Positions 37,129 to 48,552 of a stretch of DNA of 64,000 nt are shown piece after piece. The notes below the pieces were generated by a model. It was not told where the DNA came from. It ran no database searches and saw only the letters and a list, made by a program, of their open reading frames with translations. The position numbers and the translations under genes were made by a program. How positions within the stretch are numbered: the stretch's first letter is position 1; every line of letters begins with the position of its first letter. The DNA lies in contig NZ_JIBE01000003.1 in assembly GCF_000620465.1 (NCBI RefSeq), positions 1 to 64,000 on the forward strand. The letters run 5' to 3'. The stretch is from Ralstonia sp. UNC404CL21Col. GTDB taxonomy: Bacteria; Pseudomonadota; Gammaproteobacteria; Burkholderiales; Burkholderiaceae.

Positions 37129-37940
37129 CGCACGATGCCGCGCTTGGTGGCGGCGATGAAATCGGCAAATGCGGTCAACACCTCGCGGGTCGGGGCGTCG
37201 TCCGCCTGAGCGATCTGCGCGGCGATTTCCGCCTTGGCCTGATCAAAACTCAGATCGCTCTTGTAGAGCAGCTTGTACGCCTGGCGCAGCGCGGTGATCT
37301 GCTCGGCCGTAAAACCACGGCGGCGCAGGCCTTCCACGTTGATGCCGTGCGGTGCGGCCTTGTTGCCGCCCTTGTCGCTGGCGGCGATCACGAACGGCGG
37401 CACATCCTGCACCAGCGCCGATGCACCACCCAGCATGGCATGCGCGCCGATGCGCACGAACTGGTGCACGCCCGACATGCCGCCGAGGATCGCCCAGTCG
37501 CCCACTTCCACGTGGCCCGCGATCTGCGCGTTGCTCGAGAACACGGTGTGGTTACCCACGCGGCAATCGTGCGCGATATGCACGTAGGCCATGATCCAGT
37601 TGTCGTCGCCGATGGACGTGATGCCGGCATCCTGCGCGGTGCCGGTATGGATCGTGGTGAATTCACGGATCGTATTGCGATCGCCGACGATCAGCTGCGT
37701 CGGCTCATCGCGATACTTCATGTCCTGCGGGCGGCCACCCACCGAAGCGAAGTGGCCGATGCTGTTGTCACGGCCCAGCGTCGTGTAGCCCTCCACCACC
37801 GTGTGGTGGCCGACACGCGTGCCCGCGCCCATGCGCACGTTCGGGCCCACGACCGTGAACGCACCGATCTCGACGCTCGAATCCAGTTCGGCCTTCGGAT
37901 CGATCTGCGCGGTCGGGTGGATCTTCTGTGCTTGCGTCAT
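37125..37940 (-). CDS. lpxA: UDP-N-acetylglucosamine acyltransferase
   Basis: First lipid A step: transfers a hydroxyacyl chain from ACP to UDP-GlcNAc. The 271-residue left-handed beta-helix protein has hexapeptide repeats ([22 protein letters not shown]) and the catalytic histidine in [16 protein letters not shown]. The C-terminal helices end in AATKRGIVR. The ATG at 37938-37940 (MTQAQKIHP) is the family start and overlaps the fabZ stop by 4 bp. A longer frame to 37976 is inside fabZ. Confidence 0.98.
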   Translation of the reverse strand: MTQAQKIHPTAQIDPKAELDSSVEIGAFTVVGPNVRMGAGTRVGHHTVVEGYTTLGRDNSIGHFASVGGRPQDMKYRDEPTQLIVGDRNTIREFTTIHTGTAQDAGITSIGDDNWIMAYVHIAHDCRVGNHTVFSSNAQIAGHVEVGDWAILGGMSGVHQFVRIGAHAMLGGASALVQDVPPFVIAASDKGGNKAAPHGINVEGLRRRGFTAEQITALRQAYKLLYKSDLSFDQAKAEIAAQIAQADDAPTREVLTAFADFIAATKRGIVR

Positions 37941-38440
37941 GCCTCGCCCTTGGACTTGTCTTCGCGCACGGCACACATGATCTCGGCTTCCACGGCGACT
38001 TCGCCGTCAACCTTGCCGTACACCTTGAACTTCCACATACCGCTCTTCGAGCGCAGCAGCTCAGCTGTCATCACAAGCTGGTCGCCCGGGATCACCTGCC
38101 GCTTAAAGCGCGCACCATCGATGCTCACAAACAGGTAGAGCTGGTTTTCCTTGCGCTCGTGGTCTGCCTCGCCGAAGGTCAGCAGCGCAGCGGTTTGCGC
38201 CAGCGCCTCAAGCATCAACACGCCCGGCATCACCGGGTGGCCGGGGAAGTGCCCGTTGAAGAACGGCTCGTTGAACGTCACGTTCTTGATGGCCGTAATC
38301 GACTTGCGCGGCTCCAGCGAAATCACGCGGTCAACCAGCAGCATCGGATAGCGATGCGGCAGCAGGTCGAGAATCTTTTTGATGTTGAAATCGCAGACGA
38401 CGCTGGGGGCCGCGTTCGTCGCATTCGTTGCTTCGGTCAT
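37937..38440 (-). CDS. fabZ: 3-hydroxyacyl-ACP dehydratase FabZ
   Basis: Dehydratase of fatty-acid elongation, 167 residues with the hot-dog fold. [14 protein letters not shown] and the catalytic [19 protein letters not shown] (His and Glu) are present. It competes with LpxA and LpxD for hydroxyacyl-ACP, and location between lpxD and lpxA with 4-bp overlaps on both sides would fix their ratio. The N-terminus is about 15 residues longer than in E. coli FabZ. Confidence 0.98.
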   Translation of the reverse strand: MTEATNATNAAPSVVCDFNIKKILDLLPHRYPMLLVDRVISLEPRKSITAIKNVTFNEPFFNGHFPGHPVMPGVLMLEALAQTAALLTFGEADHERKENQLYLFVSIDGARFKRQVIPGDQLVMTAELLRSKSGMWKFKVYGKVDGEVAVEAEIMCAVREDKSKGEA

Positions 38441-39510
38441 GATTGTTGCTGCAGGTCTTTGACCCGCTGTTCCAGTTGTTGCAACCGTTCGCGCATGCGC
38501 GTCAGGCCTCGGACGATGGCCGCGTTACGCTCCCAGTCGCCGTGCGGCATGAATGGGAAAACGCTGGTGAAGTGGCCACCGGGCTTGGTGATGGATTTGG
38601 TAATGGACGTGCCGCCCGAGACGGTCACGCGATCAGCAATGGTCAGGTGGCCGGCAAAATTGGCCGCGCCGCCGATGATGCAGTAGCGCCCGATCTTCGT
38701 GCTGCCCGAAATGGCAGCGCAGCCGGCGATCACGGTATAGGCGCCCACGTGCACGTTGTGCGCGATCTGCACCTGGTTGTCGATCTTGCAGCCTTGCTCG
38801 ACCACTGTATCGGCCATCGCGCCGCGGTCGATGGCGGTGTTCGCGCCGATCTCCACGTCGTCGCCAATCACGGCTCGACCAACCTGCGGAATCTTCACCC
38901 ATTCGCCGCCCTGCGGGCCGAAGTCAGGGGCAAAGCCGAAGCCATCCGCGCCGATCACGACACCGCTATGCAGAATGCAGCGCGCCCCGACCACGCAGCC
39001 GTGGTAGATCGAAACATTCGCGTAAAGCAACGTGTCGTCGCCAATACGCGCGCCGGCGCCGACGAAACTGTTGCCGACGATGCGCACCCGCTCGCCGAGC
39101 ACAGCACCGGCTTCAATGGTGACGTTCGGGCCGATGGAGCAGGACGCCGGCACCGTGGCGCCCTCTTCTACGCTGGCAGTCGGGTGAATGCCCGGCACCA
39201 CGGGGCGCGCAGCCAGCGCAACAAAGCGCTGGGCGACACGAGCAAACGCAGCATACGGATTGGCCGCAATGAGCCAGTTCCGGCCAGCCGCGTGGCCTTG
39301 GCTCTCGAGTGTTTCCAGATCGCGGGGCGACACGATGATCGCGCCCGCGCCGGAACTCACGGCCTGATTGAGGTACAGCGGATTGGAGAGAAAAGCGAGC
39401 TGATCAGCGCCCGCTTGATCCAGCGGCGCGATCGACTTGACGATCAGGCCTGCGTCACCCTGGACGGTCGCGCCGAGCGACGCAGCAAGTTCACCAAGCG
39501 AAAACGACAT
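38437..39510 (-). CDS. lpxD: UDP-3-O-acylglucosamine N-acyltransferase
   Basis: Adds the N-linked hydroxyacyl chain in lipid A synthesis. The 357-residue protein has an N-terminal uridine-binding domain ([12 protein letters not shown]), the left-handed beta-helix with repeats such as [21 protein letters not shown], the catalytic region [14 protein letters not shown] and a C-terminal coiled helix ([19 protein letters not shown]). It is 10 bp after skp. All motifs are intact. Confidence 0.98.
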   Translation of the reverse strand: MSFSLGELAASLGATVQGDAGLIVKSIAPLDQAGADQLAFLSNPLYLNQAVSSGAGAIIVSPRDLETLESQGHAAGRNWLIAANPYAAFARVAQRFVALAARPVVPGIHPTASVEEGATVPASCSIGPNVTIEAGAVLGERVRIVGNSFVGAGARIGDDTLLYANVSIYHGCVVGARCILHSGVVIGADGFGFAPDFGPQGGEWVKIPQVGRAVIGDDVEIGANTAIDRGAMADTVVEQGCKIDNQVQIAHNVHVGAYTVIAGCAAISGSTKIGRYCIIGGAANFAGHLTIADRVTVSGGTSITKSITKPGGHFTSVFPFMPHGDWERNAAIVRGLTRMRERLQQLEQRVKDLQQQS

Positions 39511-39520
39511 GCGAACAACC

Positions 39521-40072
39521 TCATTTGGCCGATTGCGAATTCAGAGCCTTGAGCACCTCGTCCGTGATGTCGATGCGCGGGTTCACGTACACGGCTTCCT
39601 GCACGATCAGGTCGTACTTGCGCTGCTCGGCAATCGAGCGGATCACGCGATTGGCGCGCTCGAGCACCTGGGCCAGCTCTTCATTGCGACGCTGGTTCAG
39701 GTCTTCACGGAATTCGCGCTGCTTGCGCTGGAAGTCGCGGTCGAGGTCCGACAGTTCACGTTGACGGCGGTTGCGATCGGAATCGGCCAGCACGGCCGAA
39801 TCCTTATCCAGCTTGTCTGACATGCCCTTGAGCTTGGCAGCCATGTCCTGCAGTTCGCGATCGCGCTTGGCGAACTCCGTTTCCAGCTTGGCCTGGGCGG
39901 CCTTGGCCGGTTGCGAGTCGCGCAGGATACGCTCGGAATTGACGGCAGCGATGCGCGCCTCCTGCGCCGTGGCCGGCAGCGCGAAGCTGGCAGCGGCAAG
40001 TGCGGCGAAAGCAGCGGACACGCCCATGCGGGACAACGTGATGCGCGTGGATTTCATGATGAATGCGGTCAT
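39521..40072 (-). CDS. OmpH/Skp periplasmic chaperone
   Basis: Periplasmic chaperone for outer-membrane proteins on their way to BamA. A Sec signal peptide (ending [13 protein letters not shown]) precedes a highly charged helical region ([40 protein letters not shown]) that forms the tentacles, ending [20 protein letters not shown]. The ATG at 40070-40072 overlaps the bamA stop (TAATG). An internal ATG at 40057 ([15 protein letters not shown]) is the alternative start and gives a more typical signal peptide. Confidence 0.92.
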   Translation of the reverse strand: MTAFIMKSTRITLSRMGVSAAFAALAAASFALPATAQEARIAAVNSERILRDSQPAKAAQAKLETEFAKRDRELQDMAAKLKGMSDKLDKDSAVLADSDRNRRQRELSDLDRDFQRKQREFREDLNQRRNEELAQVLERANRVIRSIAEQRKYDLIVQEAVYVNPRIDITDEVLKALNSQSAK

Positions 40073-42369
40073 TAGAATGCAGTCCCGATCTGGAACTGGA
40101 AGCGTTGCGTTTGATCTTCGGTCTTACGCTTGATCGGGAAGCCCATGCTGATCTTCAGCGGGCCGATCGGCGACAGCCACGACAGACCGAAACCAGTCGA
40201 GTAGCGCATGTCGCCCAGCTTGTACGGCTGACCTTCGGCGAACACGTTACCGTAGTCGAAGAACGTGAACAGGCGAACCGTGCGGTCCACGCCAGAACCG
40301 GGCAGCGGGAAGATGAATTCCACGTTGCCGACGAACTTGCTGGCGCCACCGATGGCCACGCCGTTGGCGTCGCGCGGGCCCAGCGTGCTGGTTTCGTAAC
40401 CGCGCACCGAGCCGATACCGCCCGCGTAGTAGTTCTTGAAGACCGGGAAGTCCTTGCCGCCGTAACCGTGGCCGTAACCGATTTCGTTGTTGAACGCCAT
40501 CGTGAACGACTTCGACAGCGGGTAGAAGTACTGGTGCTGGTAGTACGCACGGAAGTACTGCAGATCGCCGCCTGGGATACCGAATTCCAGGTTGGCCTGC
40601 TGATAACGGCCGCGCGTCGGCACCAATGCGCTGTCACGCTGATCCTTCGACCAGCCGATGGTGATCGGGAAGTTGTTGGTGATGCGGCCGTTCTTCGCGA
40701 CGTAGTTTTGGTAAGCCAGCGGCGTGTTGGTCGTCACGTCGATGGTCGTGCGCTCGTAGCCGATGCCGAAGAAAACGGTATCGGTTTCCGAGAACGGCAC
40801 GCCAAACTTGACGTTGCCGCCTTGTTGCACAACGCGGTAGTCCTGGTCACCCGTGTAGTACAGCGGGCGGTACGTGCGATAGTACAGTTCCGTCGAACGG
40901 CTGATGCCATCCACCGTGAAGTACGGATCGAACTGCGTCACCGCAATCGTGCGGTTCGACTTGGACGTGTTCACATCCAGGCCGAGGCTCGTACCGGAGC
41001 CGAACACGTTGTCCTGACGGATACCCGCCGACAGCACCAGCTTGTCAGTCGACGAGAAGCCCACACCCAGGTTGATCTGGCCCGTCGGCTTTTCGGTCAC
41101 GTTGACGTTCACATCGACCTGGTCCGTCGTGCCGGGCACGTCTTCCGTCGTGATGTTGGCATCGGTGAAGTAACCGGTGCGGTTCACGCGATTCTGCGAC
41201 AGCTGCAGTTTTTCGCCATCGAACCACGACGCTTCCATCTGGCGCATTTCGCGGCGCACGACTTCGTCGCGGGTCTTGCTGTTGCCGACCACGTTCACGC
41301 GACGCACATACACACGGCGGCCCGGATCGACCACCAGCGTGAGCGCAACCGTGCGATCCGACTGGTTGATCTGCGGCTGCGGGTTGATGGTCGCGAAAGC
41401 GTAGCCGTACGTGCCGAGCAGGTCGGTAATCGACTTGGTCGTCGACGACAGCTTGGCCGACGAGAAGACATCGCCCTGCTTGAGCTTGATGAGCTTCTCC
41501 ATCTCGGCCTGCTTGCCGAGCAGCTCACCGGTCAGCTTGATGTCCGACACCTTGTACTGCTCACCCTCGTGGATGTTCAGCGTCAGGTAGATGTCCTTCT
41601 TGTCCGGCGTGATCGACACCTGGGTCGACTCGATTGCGAATTCCAGGTAGCCGCGATCCAGATAGAACGAGCGCAGCGCTTCGAGGTCGGCCGTGAGTTT
41701 CTGCTTCGAGTACAGATCGTTCTTGGTGTACCACGACAGCCAATTCGGCGTGGACAGTTGCATCTCGTCGCGCAGGTCGCCTTCCTTGAAGGCCTTGTTG
41801 CCGACGATATTGATCTGGCGAATCTTGGCGGTCGGGCCTTCGTCCACCGTGAAGGTGATCGACACGCGGTTGGCGTCAACCGGCGTCACGGTCGTCGTCA
41901 CCTCGGCCGCGTAGTAACCGCGCGAAACGTACTGGCGCTTGATTTCCTGCTCGGCGCGGTCGATGAGGGATTTGTCGTAGTAACGGGCCTCGGCTACGCC
42001 CACGCCACGCAGCGTACGACGCAGCGCTTCCTTGTCGAACTCCTTGAAGCCGATGAACTCGAGCTGCGAGATCGCCGGGCGCTCTTCCACGCGCACCACC
42101 AGCACGTTGCCTTCGGAGCGGATCTGCACGTCCTTGAAGAAGCCGGTGTTATAGAGCGCGCGGATCGATTCGGCGCCCTTCTCGTCGGTGAAGGTCTCAC
42201 CCACCTTCACGGGCAGATAGCCGAACACGGTGCCCGGCTCGACGCGCTGCACCCCCTCCACGCGAATGTCCTTGACGACGAACGGCTCCACTGCATGAGC
42301 CTGACCGGCAGTGACGGTCAGCACGGAAGCCGCCAGCACGCTGAGCGGGAAGCGATGTTGTCTGATCAA
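40072..42369 (-). CDS. bamA: Outer membrane assembly factor BamA
   Basis: Essential Omp85 insertase of 765 residues. After a signal peptide ([12 protein letters not shown]) come five POTRA domains (for example [26 protein letters not shown] and [20 protein letters not shown]) and a 16-strand barrel starting near residue 420. VGPGARVYVRR-type POTRA5 text is [17 protein letters not shown], the conserved loop 6 motif appears as SVRGYE, and the protein ends in the C-terminal aromatic signature FQIGTAF. It lies 115 bp after rseP and overlaps skp by one base. Confidence 0.98.
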   Translation of the reverse strand: MIRQHRFPLSVLAASVLTVTAGQAHAVEPFVVKDIRVEGVQRVEPGTVFGYLPVKVGETFTDEKGAESIRALYNTGFFKDVQIRSEGNVLVVRVEERPAISQLEFIGFKEFDKEALRRTLRGVGVAEARYYDKSLIDRAEQEIKRQYVSRGYYAAEVTTTVTPVDANRVSITFTVDEGPTAKIRQINIVGNKAFKEGDLRDEMQLSTPNWLSWYTKNDLYSKQKLTADLEALRSFYLDRGYLEFAIESTQVSITPDKKDIYLTLNIHEGEQYKVSDIKLTGELLGKQAEMEKLIKLKQGDVFSSAKLSSTTKSITDLLGTYGYAFATINPQPQINQSDRTVALTLVVDPGRRVYVRRVNVVGNSKTRDEVVRREMRQMEASWFDGEKLQLSQNRVNRTGYFTDANITTEDVPGTTDQVDVNVNVTEKPTGQINLGVGFSSTDKLVLSAGIRQDNVFGSGTSLGLDVNTSKSNRTIAVTQFDPYFTVDGISRSTELYYRTYRPLYYTGDQDYRVVQQGGNVKFGVPFSETDTVFFGIGYERTTIDVTTNTPLAYQNYVAKNGRITNNFPITIGWSKDQRDSALVPTRGRYQQANLEFGIPGGDLQYFRAYYQHQYFYPLSKSFTMAFNNEIGYGHGYGGKDFPVFKNYYAGGIGSVRGYETSTLGPRDANGVAIGGASKFVGNVEFIFPLPGSGVDRTVRLFTFFDYGNVFAEGQPYKLGDMRYSTGFGLSWLSPIGPLKISMGFPIKRKTEDQTQRFQFQIGTAF

Positions 42370-42484
42370 TCTAATCCCCTAGTTGGATTCAATCGGAATC
42401 CACTTCTGAGTGTTTTCAAAACCCTGAGTTGCCCGCTCACGCCGGTGGCAACGATGCGGCTGACCGACCCAATTTGAATACGGT

Positions 42485-43873
42485 CTAGCCTCGAGTCAAA
42501 AACAACCGACTCAAATCGTTGTACAGGGCGAGCGAAGTGAGAAGCAGGATGCAGGCGACGCCGATCTTCTGAAGGACTGCTTGCCAGGATTCCGGCACGG
42601 GTCGGCCAGTCAAAAATTCCACGCAATAATACAGCAAATGCCCCCCATCCAATACCGGAACGGGCAATAAGTTCAGCACGCCGAGACTGACGCTGATCAA
42701 CGCGAGAAAGCTCACAAACGTCTGCCAGCCAAGGCTTGCCGCCTTGCCCGCAAAGTCCGCCACCGTGATCGGCCCGCTCAGATTCTGCAGCGATGCCTGA
42801 CCGACGATCATCTTGCCCAGCACCTGCAGCGACAGCACCGAAGTCCGCCAGACCTCACCGACGGCATGCCCCAAGGCCGCCACCGGCTCGTCCCGGATCA
42901 TCGCCGTTTCCACCTTCTGGTTGAGTTGTGCGCCCAGCTTGCCGATCTTCGGCCCCGTGGGGTTCTTGGGATCGGCGTCTGCATCCGGGCGAACGGGCAA
43001 CGTCATAGGCTGATCGTTGCGGAGGATATCGATCGACGCGTTTTGCTCGGGCATGGCGCGGATCTGGCGGATGAGGTCCATCGCCTGATCGGCCGGCTGG
43101 CCCGCGAAGCGCACGATCTGGTCACCCGCCCGCAACCCCGCGCGTGCCGCGGCACTGCCCGGCAGGACGTCGACGATGGTGACGGGGCCGCCGAGCAGGC
43201 GCAAACCGATCTGGTCAATCACGTCGGCCTGCGGTGTACGGGCAGCGCTCGGCAAGCCCTGCAGGCGGACGGTACGTTCGACTCCATCGGTGCCGCGCAC
43301 TTGCACAAGCGCATCGCGCCCGGCGATGCCAGCCGAGTACAAACGCATGCGGACATCGCTCCAACTGCGCACGGCGGCCGGCGCTTCGCCGTCCGTGCCG
43401 ATTGCGATCACGCGGTCCCGTGCGCGCAGGTCGGCCTGCGCGGCGATGCTGCCCGGCGGCGGCGCGCCCAGAACAGGCACCGGCTCGATCGCACCCACCC
43501 ATGCCAGCACGGCATAAAGCGCAATGGCAAGCAGGAAATTAGCGATCGGGCCCGCGGCGACGATGGCGAATCGCTTATAGACCGGCTGGTGGTCGAACGT
43601 GCGCGGGAGATCTTCCGGGAGGATGGGCGGGTCTTTCTCGGGGTCCCGAGCCCCCTCGCCGAGCATCTTGACGTAGCCGCCCAGCGGAATGGCGCAGATC
43701 GTCCATTCGGTGTGGTCGGGCCCACGGCCTACACGGCGGAACAGCACCTTGCCGAAGCCAACGGAAAACCGGAGCACCTTGACGCCGCACAAGCGCGCGA
43801 CGCTGTAGTGGCCCAGTTCGTGAATGACGATCAGTACCGCGATCGCAAAGACAAACGCTAAAACGGTCTGCAA
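42485..43873 (-). CDS. rseP: Site-2 metalloprotease RseP
   Basis: Intramembrane protease of 462 residues that cleaves anti-sigma-E RseA and remnant signal peptides. The zinc motif HELGH lies in the first membrane helix, with the LDG motif in NLLPVPVLDGGHLLYY. Two PDZ domains lie between (GSIAAQADLRARDRVIAIG and GSAAARAGLRAGDQIVRF). I chose the TTG at 43871-43873 because GGAGAAGG sits five bases before it and the product MQTVLAFVFAIAVLIVIHELGH aligns with family starts. A GTG six codons upstream (43891) lacks such a site. It follows dxr by 86 bp. Confidence 0.94.
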   Translation of the reverse strand: MQTVLAFVFAIAVLIVIHELGHYSVARLCGVKVLRFSVGFGKVLFRRVGRGPDHTEWTICAIPLGGYVKMLGEGARDPEKDPPILPEDLPRTFDHQPVYKRFAIVAAGPIANFLLAIALYAVLAWVGAIEPVPVLGAPPPGSIAAQADLRARDRVIAIGTDGEAPAAVRSWSDVRMRLYSAGIAGRDALVQVRGTDGVERTVRLQGLPSAARTPQADVIDQIGLRLLGGPVTIVDVLPGSAAARAGLRAGDQIVRFAGQPADQAMDLIRQIRAMPEQNASIDILRNDQPMTLPVRPDADADPKNPTGPKIGKLGAQLNQKVETAMIRDEPVAALGHAVGEVWRTSVLSLQVLGKMIVGQASLQNLSGPITVADFAGKAASLGWQTFVSFLALISVSLGVLNLLPVPVLDGGHLLYYCVEFLTGRPVPESWQAVLQKIGVACILLLTSLALYNDLSRLFLTRG

Positions 43874-43959
43874 AACCTTCTCCGGATGCACTGAAGGGCA
43901 CGCGCCGGGGTGCCCGGCGCGAAGCCGCTATGTTACCCGCTTGCTCTGACGGGGCGCTT

Positions 43960-45150
43960 TCACGCGGCCGGCAGCTGCGCGCATACGGTGGCGATATAGC
44001 GCTCAGCCTGCTGACGCGCCTGGGCGTCGGCAGCAAAAACGGTGTCGAGCGAGTCGGCCGGCACGATGGTGGTGTGGGCGAGCGTGTCAGCCACCACCGC
44101 GGCAATCTCGGTGAACCGGATGCGGCGCTGCAAAAATGCCTCGACGGCCACCTCGTTGGCCGCGTTCAGCGCAGCAGGTGCCGTACCACCGGCCCGCAGT
44201 GCGTCGAAGGCCAACGCTAGGCACGGGAAGCGGCGCAGATCCGGTGCCTCGAATGTCAGTGCACCCGTGGTGACGAGGTCGAGCAGCGGAACACCAGCCT
44301 CAATGCGCTCAGGGTAAGCCAAGCCGTAGGCGATCGGCGTGCGCATGTCGGGATTGCCCAGCTGCGCCAGCACCGAGCCGTCGTCGTAGCCGACCATCGA
44401 ATGGATGACACTCTGCGGGTGGATCAGGACTTCGAGATGCTCGACCGGCACGCCGAACAGCCAGTGCGCTTCGATCACCTCCAGCCCCTTGTTCATCATG
44501 GTGGCGGAATCGACCGAGATCTTGCGCCCCATCACCCAGTTCGGATGCGCGCAAGCCTGATCTGGCGTGACATCAGCAAGCGAATCGACGGCGCGCGTGC
44601 GGAACGGGCCACCTGACGCCGTCAGGACGATGCGCGACACGCCGCGCCCAAACTGCGGAACTTGCTGCGGCAAGCATTGGAAGATGGCGTTGTGCTCGCT
44701 GTCGATCGGGAGCACGGTGGCGCCATGCTGACGCACCGCGTCCATAAAGAGCGCGCCGGACATGACCAGCGCCTCCTTGTTGGCCAGCAGCACGCGCTTG
44801 CCGGCGTGCACAGCCGCGAGCGTCGGGCGCAACCCCGCTGCGCCGACGATGGCCGCCATCACGGCATCGCAGTCGGGGTGGCCCGCAGCCTCTTCCAATG
44901 CCTCGCTGCCGAAACGGATGTCGATGCCGGCGGCCTCTGCGCCGAGCTGGTCACGCAATGCATCCGCCGCGACCGCCGAACCAAGCACCGCCATCTTCGG
45001 GCGAAACTCGCGGCAGAGCACCGCGAGCTTGTCGGCCTGCGCGTTGGCGGTCAGCGCAAAAACGCTGTACTTGTCGGGATGACGGCGCACCACGTCGAGC
45101 GTGCTGTCGCCAATGGAGCCGGTGGCGCCAAGAACGGTCAAACGCATCAT
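43960..45150 (-). CDS. dxr: 1-deoxy-D-xylulose 5-phosphate reductoisomerase
   Basis: Second enzyme of the MEP isoprenoid pathway, 396 residues. The NADPH motif is [24 protein letters not shown] and [15 protein letters not shown], with metal-binding Asp and Glu, are diagnostic, followed by [43 protein letters not shown]-like text and [14 protein letters not shown]. It is 11 bp after cdsA. Confidence 0.98.
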   Translation of the reverse strand: MMRLTVLGATGSIGDSTLDVVRRHPDKYSVFALTANAQADKLAVLCREFRPKMAVLGSAVAADALRDQLGAEAAGIDIRFGSEALEEAAGHPDCDAVMAAIVGAAGLRPTLAAVHAGKRVLLANKEALVMSGALFMDAVRQHGATVLPIDSEHNAIFQCLPQQVPQFGRGVSRIVLTASGGPFRTRAVDSLADVTPDQACAHPNWVMGRKISVDSATMMNKGLEVIEAHWLFGVPVEHLEVLIHPQSVIHSMVGYDDGSVLAQLGNPDMRTPIAYGLAYPERIEAGVPLLDLVTTGALTFEAPDLRRFPCLALAFDALRAGGTAPAALNAANEVAVEAFLQRRIRFTEIAAVVADTLAHTTIVPADSLDTVFAADAQARQQAERYIATVCAQLPAA

Positions 45151-45161
45151 GTTCAGACGCC

Positions 45162-45980
45162 TCAGGAAATCAGCAGCGCAGCCAGCGGAAACACCGGCAG
45201 CAGCGCGTCGATACGATCGAGCACGCCGCCGTGGCCGGGCAACAGGCGGCTGCTGTCTTTCATGCCGACCTGACGCTTGAGCAGGGATTCAAACAAATCG
45301 CCACCCACGCTTGCGGCCACCAGCAGGATGGTCAGCACCAGGGCGACGACGGCGCCGCGCTGGTCAAACTGGTGCGAAAACCACGTCGGCGCAAACCAAT
45401 GCGTGATGCCGGCCACGGTGGCGATCACGGCGACCAGCACGGCACCGCCGATCGCACCTTCCCACGACTTGCCAGGGCTGATGGTCGGCGCAAGCTTGCG
45501 GCGGCCAATGGCCTTGCCGACAAAATACGCACCCACATCGGCCGCCCACACGAGCAACGCGACCGACAGCAGAAAGGCGACGCCGTGCGTGCGCAATTCA
45601 ATGGCGCCATGCACAAACGCCGGCAGCATCACCAAGCCCAGCAGCGCGAAAACGATCCTGCGTGTGCCGTGCAACTCGCGCACGCCCCCGGCCAGCAGCG
45701 CCCAGGCGATCACCCAGGCGATGACGGCGCCGTGAAACAGCGGCTGCACATCGCCGCGAACGGGAATGTCGTACCAGGCGATCGTCAGCACGACGACAAC
45801 GACGGCATAGAGAATCGGCCCCCACCAGCCCGGCAGGCGGACGAGACGCCCCCACTCCCACGCGGCGAGGGCTGCAAATACCGTCACCAACCCGGCCAGG
45901 CCGGCGGGCGGCGCGAAGAACAGAATGGGCAGGATGACAATCAGCAGGCAGACAGCGGTAATGACGCGAGTCAGCAGCAT
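45162..45980 (-). CDS. cdsA: Phosphatidate cytidylyltransferase
   Basis: Makes CDP-diacylglycerol for phospholipid synthesis. The 272-residue membrane protein has about eight helices and the signature [21 protein letters not shown] followed by [13 protein letters not shown]. It is 3 bp after uppS and 11 bp before dxr in the standard betaproteobacterial order. Confidence 0.97.
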   Translation of the reverse strand: MLLTRVITAVCLLIVILPILFFAPPAGLAGLVTVFAALAAWEWGRLVRLPGWWGPILYAVVVVVLTIAWYDIPVRGDVQPLFHGAVIAWVIAWALLAGGVRELHGTRRIVFALLGLVMLPAFVHGAIELRTHGVAFLLSVALLVWAADVGAYFVGKAIGRRKLAPTISPGKSWEGAIGGAVLVAVIATVAGITHWFAPTWFSHQFDQRGAVVALVLTILLVAASVGGDLFESLLKRQVGMKDSSRLLPGHGGVLDRIDALLPVFPLAALLIS

Positions 45981-45983
45981 GTG

Positions 45984-46760
45984 TCAGGCTCCGGCGGATA
46001 GCGCGGGGGGAACATCGGGCTCGAGCTGCGCGCTGGTACGGCCAAAGCGACGCTCGCGGTTGCGATACCACGCAAAGGCGCGATCGAGTTCTGCTGCATC
46101 GAAGTCGGGCCAGTAGCGATCGGTGAAGTACAGCTCGGAATAGGCAAGCTGCCACAGTAAGAAGTTGCTGATGCGCTGCTCGCCACCGGTGCGGATAAAC
46201 AGATCCGGCTCCGGCGCGTAGGACAGTGCCATGTACGGCGCCAGCATCTCTTCGGTAATGGCCTCAGGTGCAATGCCCGGCTGCGCCGCCAACAAAGCGC
46301 GCATGGCCTGCAGGATGTCCCAGCGCCCGCCGTAGTTGGCGAGGATCGTGACCGTCAGACCAGGGTTGGCAGCCGTCTTGGCCTCGGCTTCACGAATCAA
46401 AAGCTGGATGCGCGGGCTGAACGCGGACAGATCGCCCACCACGCGCAGGCGGATGCCGTTGTCGTGGAGCTTGCCCACTTCGCGACGCAGCGCCGTCATG
46501 AACAGCTTCATGAGGAAGGTGACTTCCTCGGCCGGACGACGCCAGTTTTCGGAGCTGAAGGCAAACAGGGTGAGGTAACCGACGCCACGGCGTGCCGCTG
46601 CTTCAACGGTTGCGCGCACGGCATCGAGGCCGCGGCTATGCCCGGCCACCCGCGGCAGATGCCGTTCGGTGGCCCAGCGGCCGTTACCGTCCATGATGAC
46701 GGCAACGTGGCGCGGCGTGTCGGCGGTGTCCGGCACCGCCAGTGTGGAACTGATATGCAT
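45984..46760 (-). CDS. uppS: Undecaprenyl pyrophosphate synthase
   Basis: Cis-prenyltransferase of 258 residues making the C55 carrier lipid for peptidoglycan and O-antigen. [13 protein letters not shown] holds the catalytic Asp, [16 protein letters not shown] follows and [30 protein letters not shown] is the C-terminal signature. It is 52 bp after frr. Confidence 0.98.
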   Translation of the reverse strand: MHISSTLAVPDTADTPRHVAVIMDGNGRWATERHLPRVAGHSRGLDAVRATVEAAARRGVGYLTLFAFSSENWRRPAEEVTFLMKLFMTALRREVGKLHDNGIRLRVVGDLSAFSPRIQLLIREAEAKTAANPGLTVTILANYGGRWDILQAMRALLAAQPGIAPEAITEEMLAPYMALSYAPEPDLFIRTGGEQRISNFLLWQLAYSELYFTDRYWPDFDAAELDRAFAWYRNRERRFGRTSAQLEPDVPPALSAGA

Positions 46761-46812
46761 GAATCGGGCTTCCCGCCAACTGCGCCCAATGCGCCGGCGA
46801 CGGGAGACGGCC

Positions 46813-47373
46813 TTACACCGTCATGATTTCCTTGTCTTTCTCGGCGACCAGCTTGTCGATTTCGGCGACGAACTTGTCGGTCAGCTTCTGGACGTCGTCA
46901 CCACCGCGACGCTCGTCGTCTTCCGAGATGGCCTTGTCCTTCACCAGCTTCTTGAGCTGTTCATTGGCGTCGCGACGCAGGTTGCGCACGGCGACCTTGG
47001 CATCCTCGCCCTCGCCTTTCACGACCTTGGTCAGCTCCTTGCGGCGCTCTTCGGTCAACGCGGGGGTCGGCACGCGAATGATGTCGCCCATCGTGGCGGG
47101 GTTCAGGCCGAGGTCCGCTTCACGGATGGCCTTCTCGACGGCTTGCACCATCTTCTTTTCCCACGGCTGCACGCCGATCGTGCGTGCGTCCACCAGCGTC
47201 ACGTTGGCAACCTGGCTGATCGGCACCATCGAGCCGTAGTAGTCGACTTGCACGTGATCGAGCAGACCGGTGTGGGCACGGCCAGTGCGAATCTTGGCCA
47301 GATCCGCCTTGAGAGCCTCGATCGACTTCTGCATCTTCTGCTCGGCATTCTTTTTGACATCGGCGACGCTCAT
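46813..47373 (-). CDS. frr: Ribosome recycling factor
   Basis: Splits post-termination ribosomes with EF-G. The 186-residue tRNA-shaped protein shows [56 protein letters not shown] and [26 protein letters not shown]. The ATG at 47371-47373 (MSVADVKKN) has GGAGGAAG immediately upstream. The frame extends to 47496, but that stretch is intergenic DNA. Confidence 0.98.
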   Translation of the reverse strand: MSVADVKKNAEQKMQKSIEALKADLAKIRTGRAHTGLLDHVQVDYYGSMVPISQVANVTLVDARTIGVQPWEKKMVQAVEKAIREADLGLNPATMGDIIRVPTPALTEERRKELTKVVKGEGEDAKVAVRNLRRDANEQLKKLVKDKAISEDDERRGGDDVQKLTDKFVAEIDKLVAEKDKEIMTV

Positions 47374-47514
47374 ACTTCCTCCGAACGATAACGGCGGTCT
47401 GCCGAACTTGTGCCCCGGAACACGACACAGGGCACCGGCAAGACCAAAAAGACAATAGACGATTTTACATGGAAGCCGCTCGCCAACGCCATTCAAGCGG
47501 GGTCAGCGAACGGT

Positions 47515-47541
47515 AAAAAAGGCGCCTGCGATGAGGCTTCC
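47515..47541 (-). terminator. Possible weak terminator after pyrH
   Basis: On the minus strand GGAAGCCT and AGGCGCC pair imperfectly around CATCGC, followed by six T residues. It lies 9 bp past the pyrH stop. The stem is interrupted, so termination may be partial and allow readthrough into frr. Confidence 0.4.
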
Positions 47542-47549
47542 CGCTGGCT

Positions 47550-48260
47550 TCAGACGTGCACCAGCGTGCCTTCGTCTTCACCCAGGATGACGCGCTTGAG
47601 CGCGCCCGGCTTCTGGATCGAGAACACCTTGATCGGCAGCTTCTGATCGCGGCACAGCGCGAAAGCGGTCGCGTCCATCACCTGCAGGTTGCGCGAAATG
47701 GCTTCGTCGAAAGTGATGGTGGTGTAGCGGGTGGCGCTCGGGTCTTTCTTCGGATCGGCGGTGTAGACGCCATCGACCTTGGTGGCCTTGAGGACGATCT
47801 CGGCGCCAATTTCCGAGCCGCGCAGCGCGGCAGCGGTGTCGGTCGTGAAGAACGGGTTACCGGTGCCGGCCGCGAAAATCACGATCTTGCCTTCTTCCAA
47901 CTGCCGGATCGCACGAGGGCGGATGTACGGCTCGACCACCTGGTCCAGGCGCAGCGCCGATTGCACACGGCCTTCGAGGTTGGCGTGGCGCATGGCGTCC
48001 TGCAGGGCCAGCGCGTTCATCATGGTGGCCAGCATGCCCATGTAGTCCGCCGTGGCGCGGTCCATGCCGGCCGCGCCGCCCGCGACACCGCGGAAGATGT
48101 TGCCGCCGCCGATCACCACTGCCACCTGCACGCCCAGCTTCACGATTTCAGCGATGTCGTTGACCATCCCTTCGATGGTGCTGCGATTGATGCCGAAGGC
48201 ATCGTCGCCCATCAGGGCTTCGCCGGAAAGTTTGAGTAGAACGCGCTTATAGGCAGGCAT
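47550..48260 (-). CDS. pyrH: UMP kinase
   Basis: Hexameric bacterial UMP kinase of 236 residues (amino-acid-kinase fold). The start [24 protein letters not shown] is the family start; [30 protein letters not shown] and [17 protein letters not shown] follow. The ATG is at 48258-48260; upstream in-frame text to 48509 is leader DNA with a promoter and hairpin. Confidence 0.98.
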   Translation of the reverse strand: MPAYKRVLLKLSGEALMGDDAFGINRSTIEGMVNDIAEIVKLGVQVAVVIGGGNIFRGVAGGAAGMDRATADYMGMLATMMNALALQDAMRHANLEGRVQSALRLDQVVEPYIRPRAIRQLEEGKIVIFAAGTGNPFFTTDTAAALRGSEIGAEIVLKATKVDGVYTADPKKDPSATRYTTITFDEAISRNLQVMDATAFALCRDQKLPIKVFSIQKPGALKRVILGEDEGTLVHV

Positions 48261-48552
48261 GGAGATCCTCGTGACGATTCCTGGTACGGGAGACAGGAAA
48301 GGGGGAAATGACGCTGCGGAGATGACAACGACGTGCAAAGCGGGGACTTCGCACATCCCGCAACCTTCTTGCGCGGAAGCCGTCGGGAAAATCCCCAACG
48401 ATGCCCGCGCAAGCAGGCTGCACCTGCAAACAGGGCACCTTTCGGTGCCCTGTCTGTTTGGCATTATACGGCTGCGCCAACGGTGGAAACGCTCCCTGCC
48501 GGCCTGCACCGGAAGGTGAATCGCCGCACCGTTGGAAACGGCCGCTGCAGCA
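48261..48552 (-). promoter_or_regulatory. pyrH leader with -10 box and hairpin
   Basis: The 292 bp between tsf and pyrH hold no gene. On the minus strand TATAAT occurs at 48463-48468, followed 11 bp later by a 9-bp stem (48444-48452 with 48431-48439) closed by a GAAA tetraloop. If the promoter is used, the hairpin lies near the 5' end of the pyrH mRNA. It could also weakly terminate tsf; its following T-tract is only TTT. Confidence 0.5.

Noticed and set aside
40063-42477. 804-codon frame antisense to bamA
   Set aside because: BamA is unambiguous on the minus strand; the antisense product is low-complexity.
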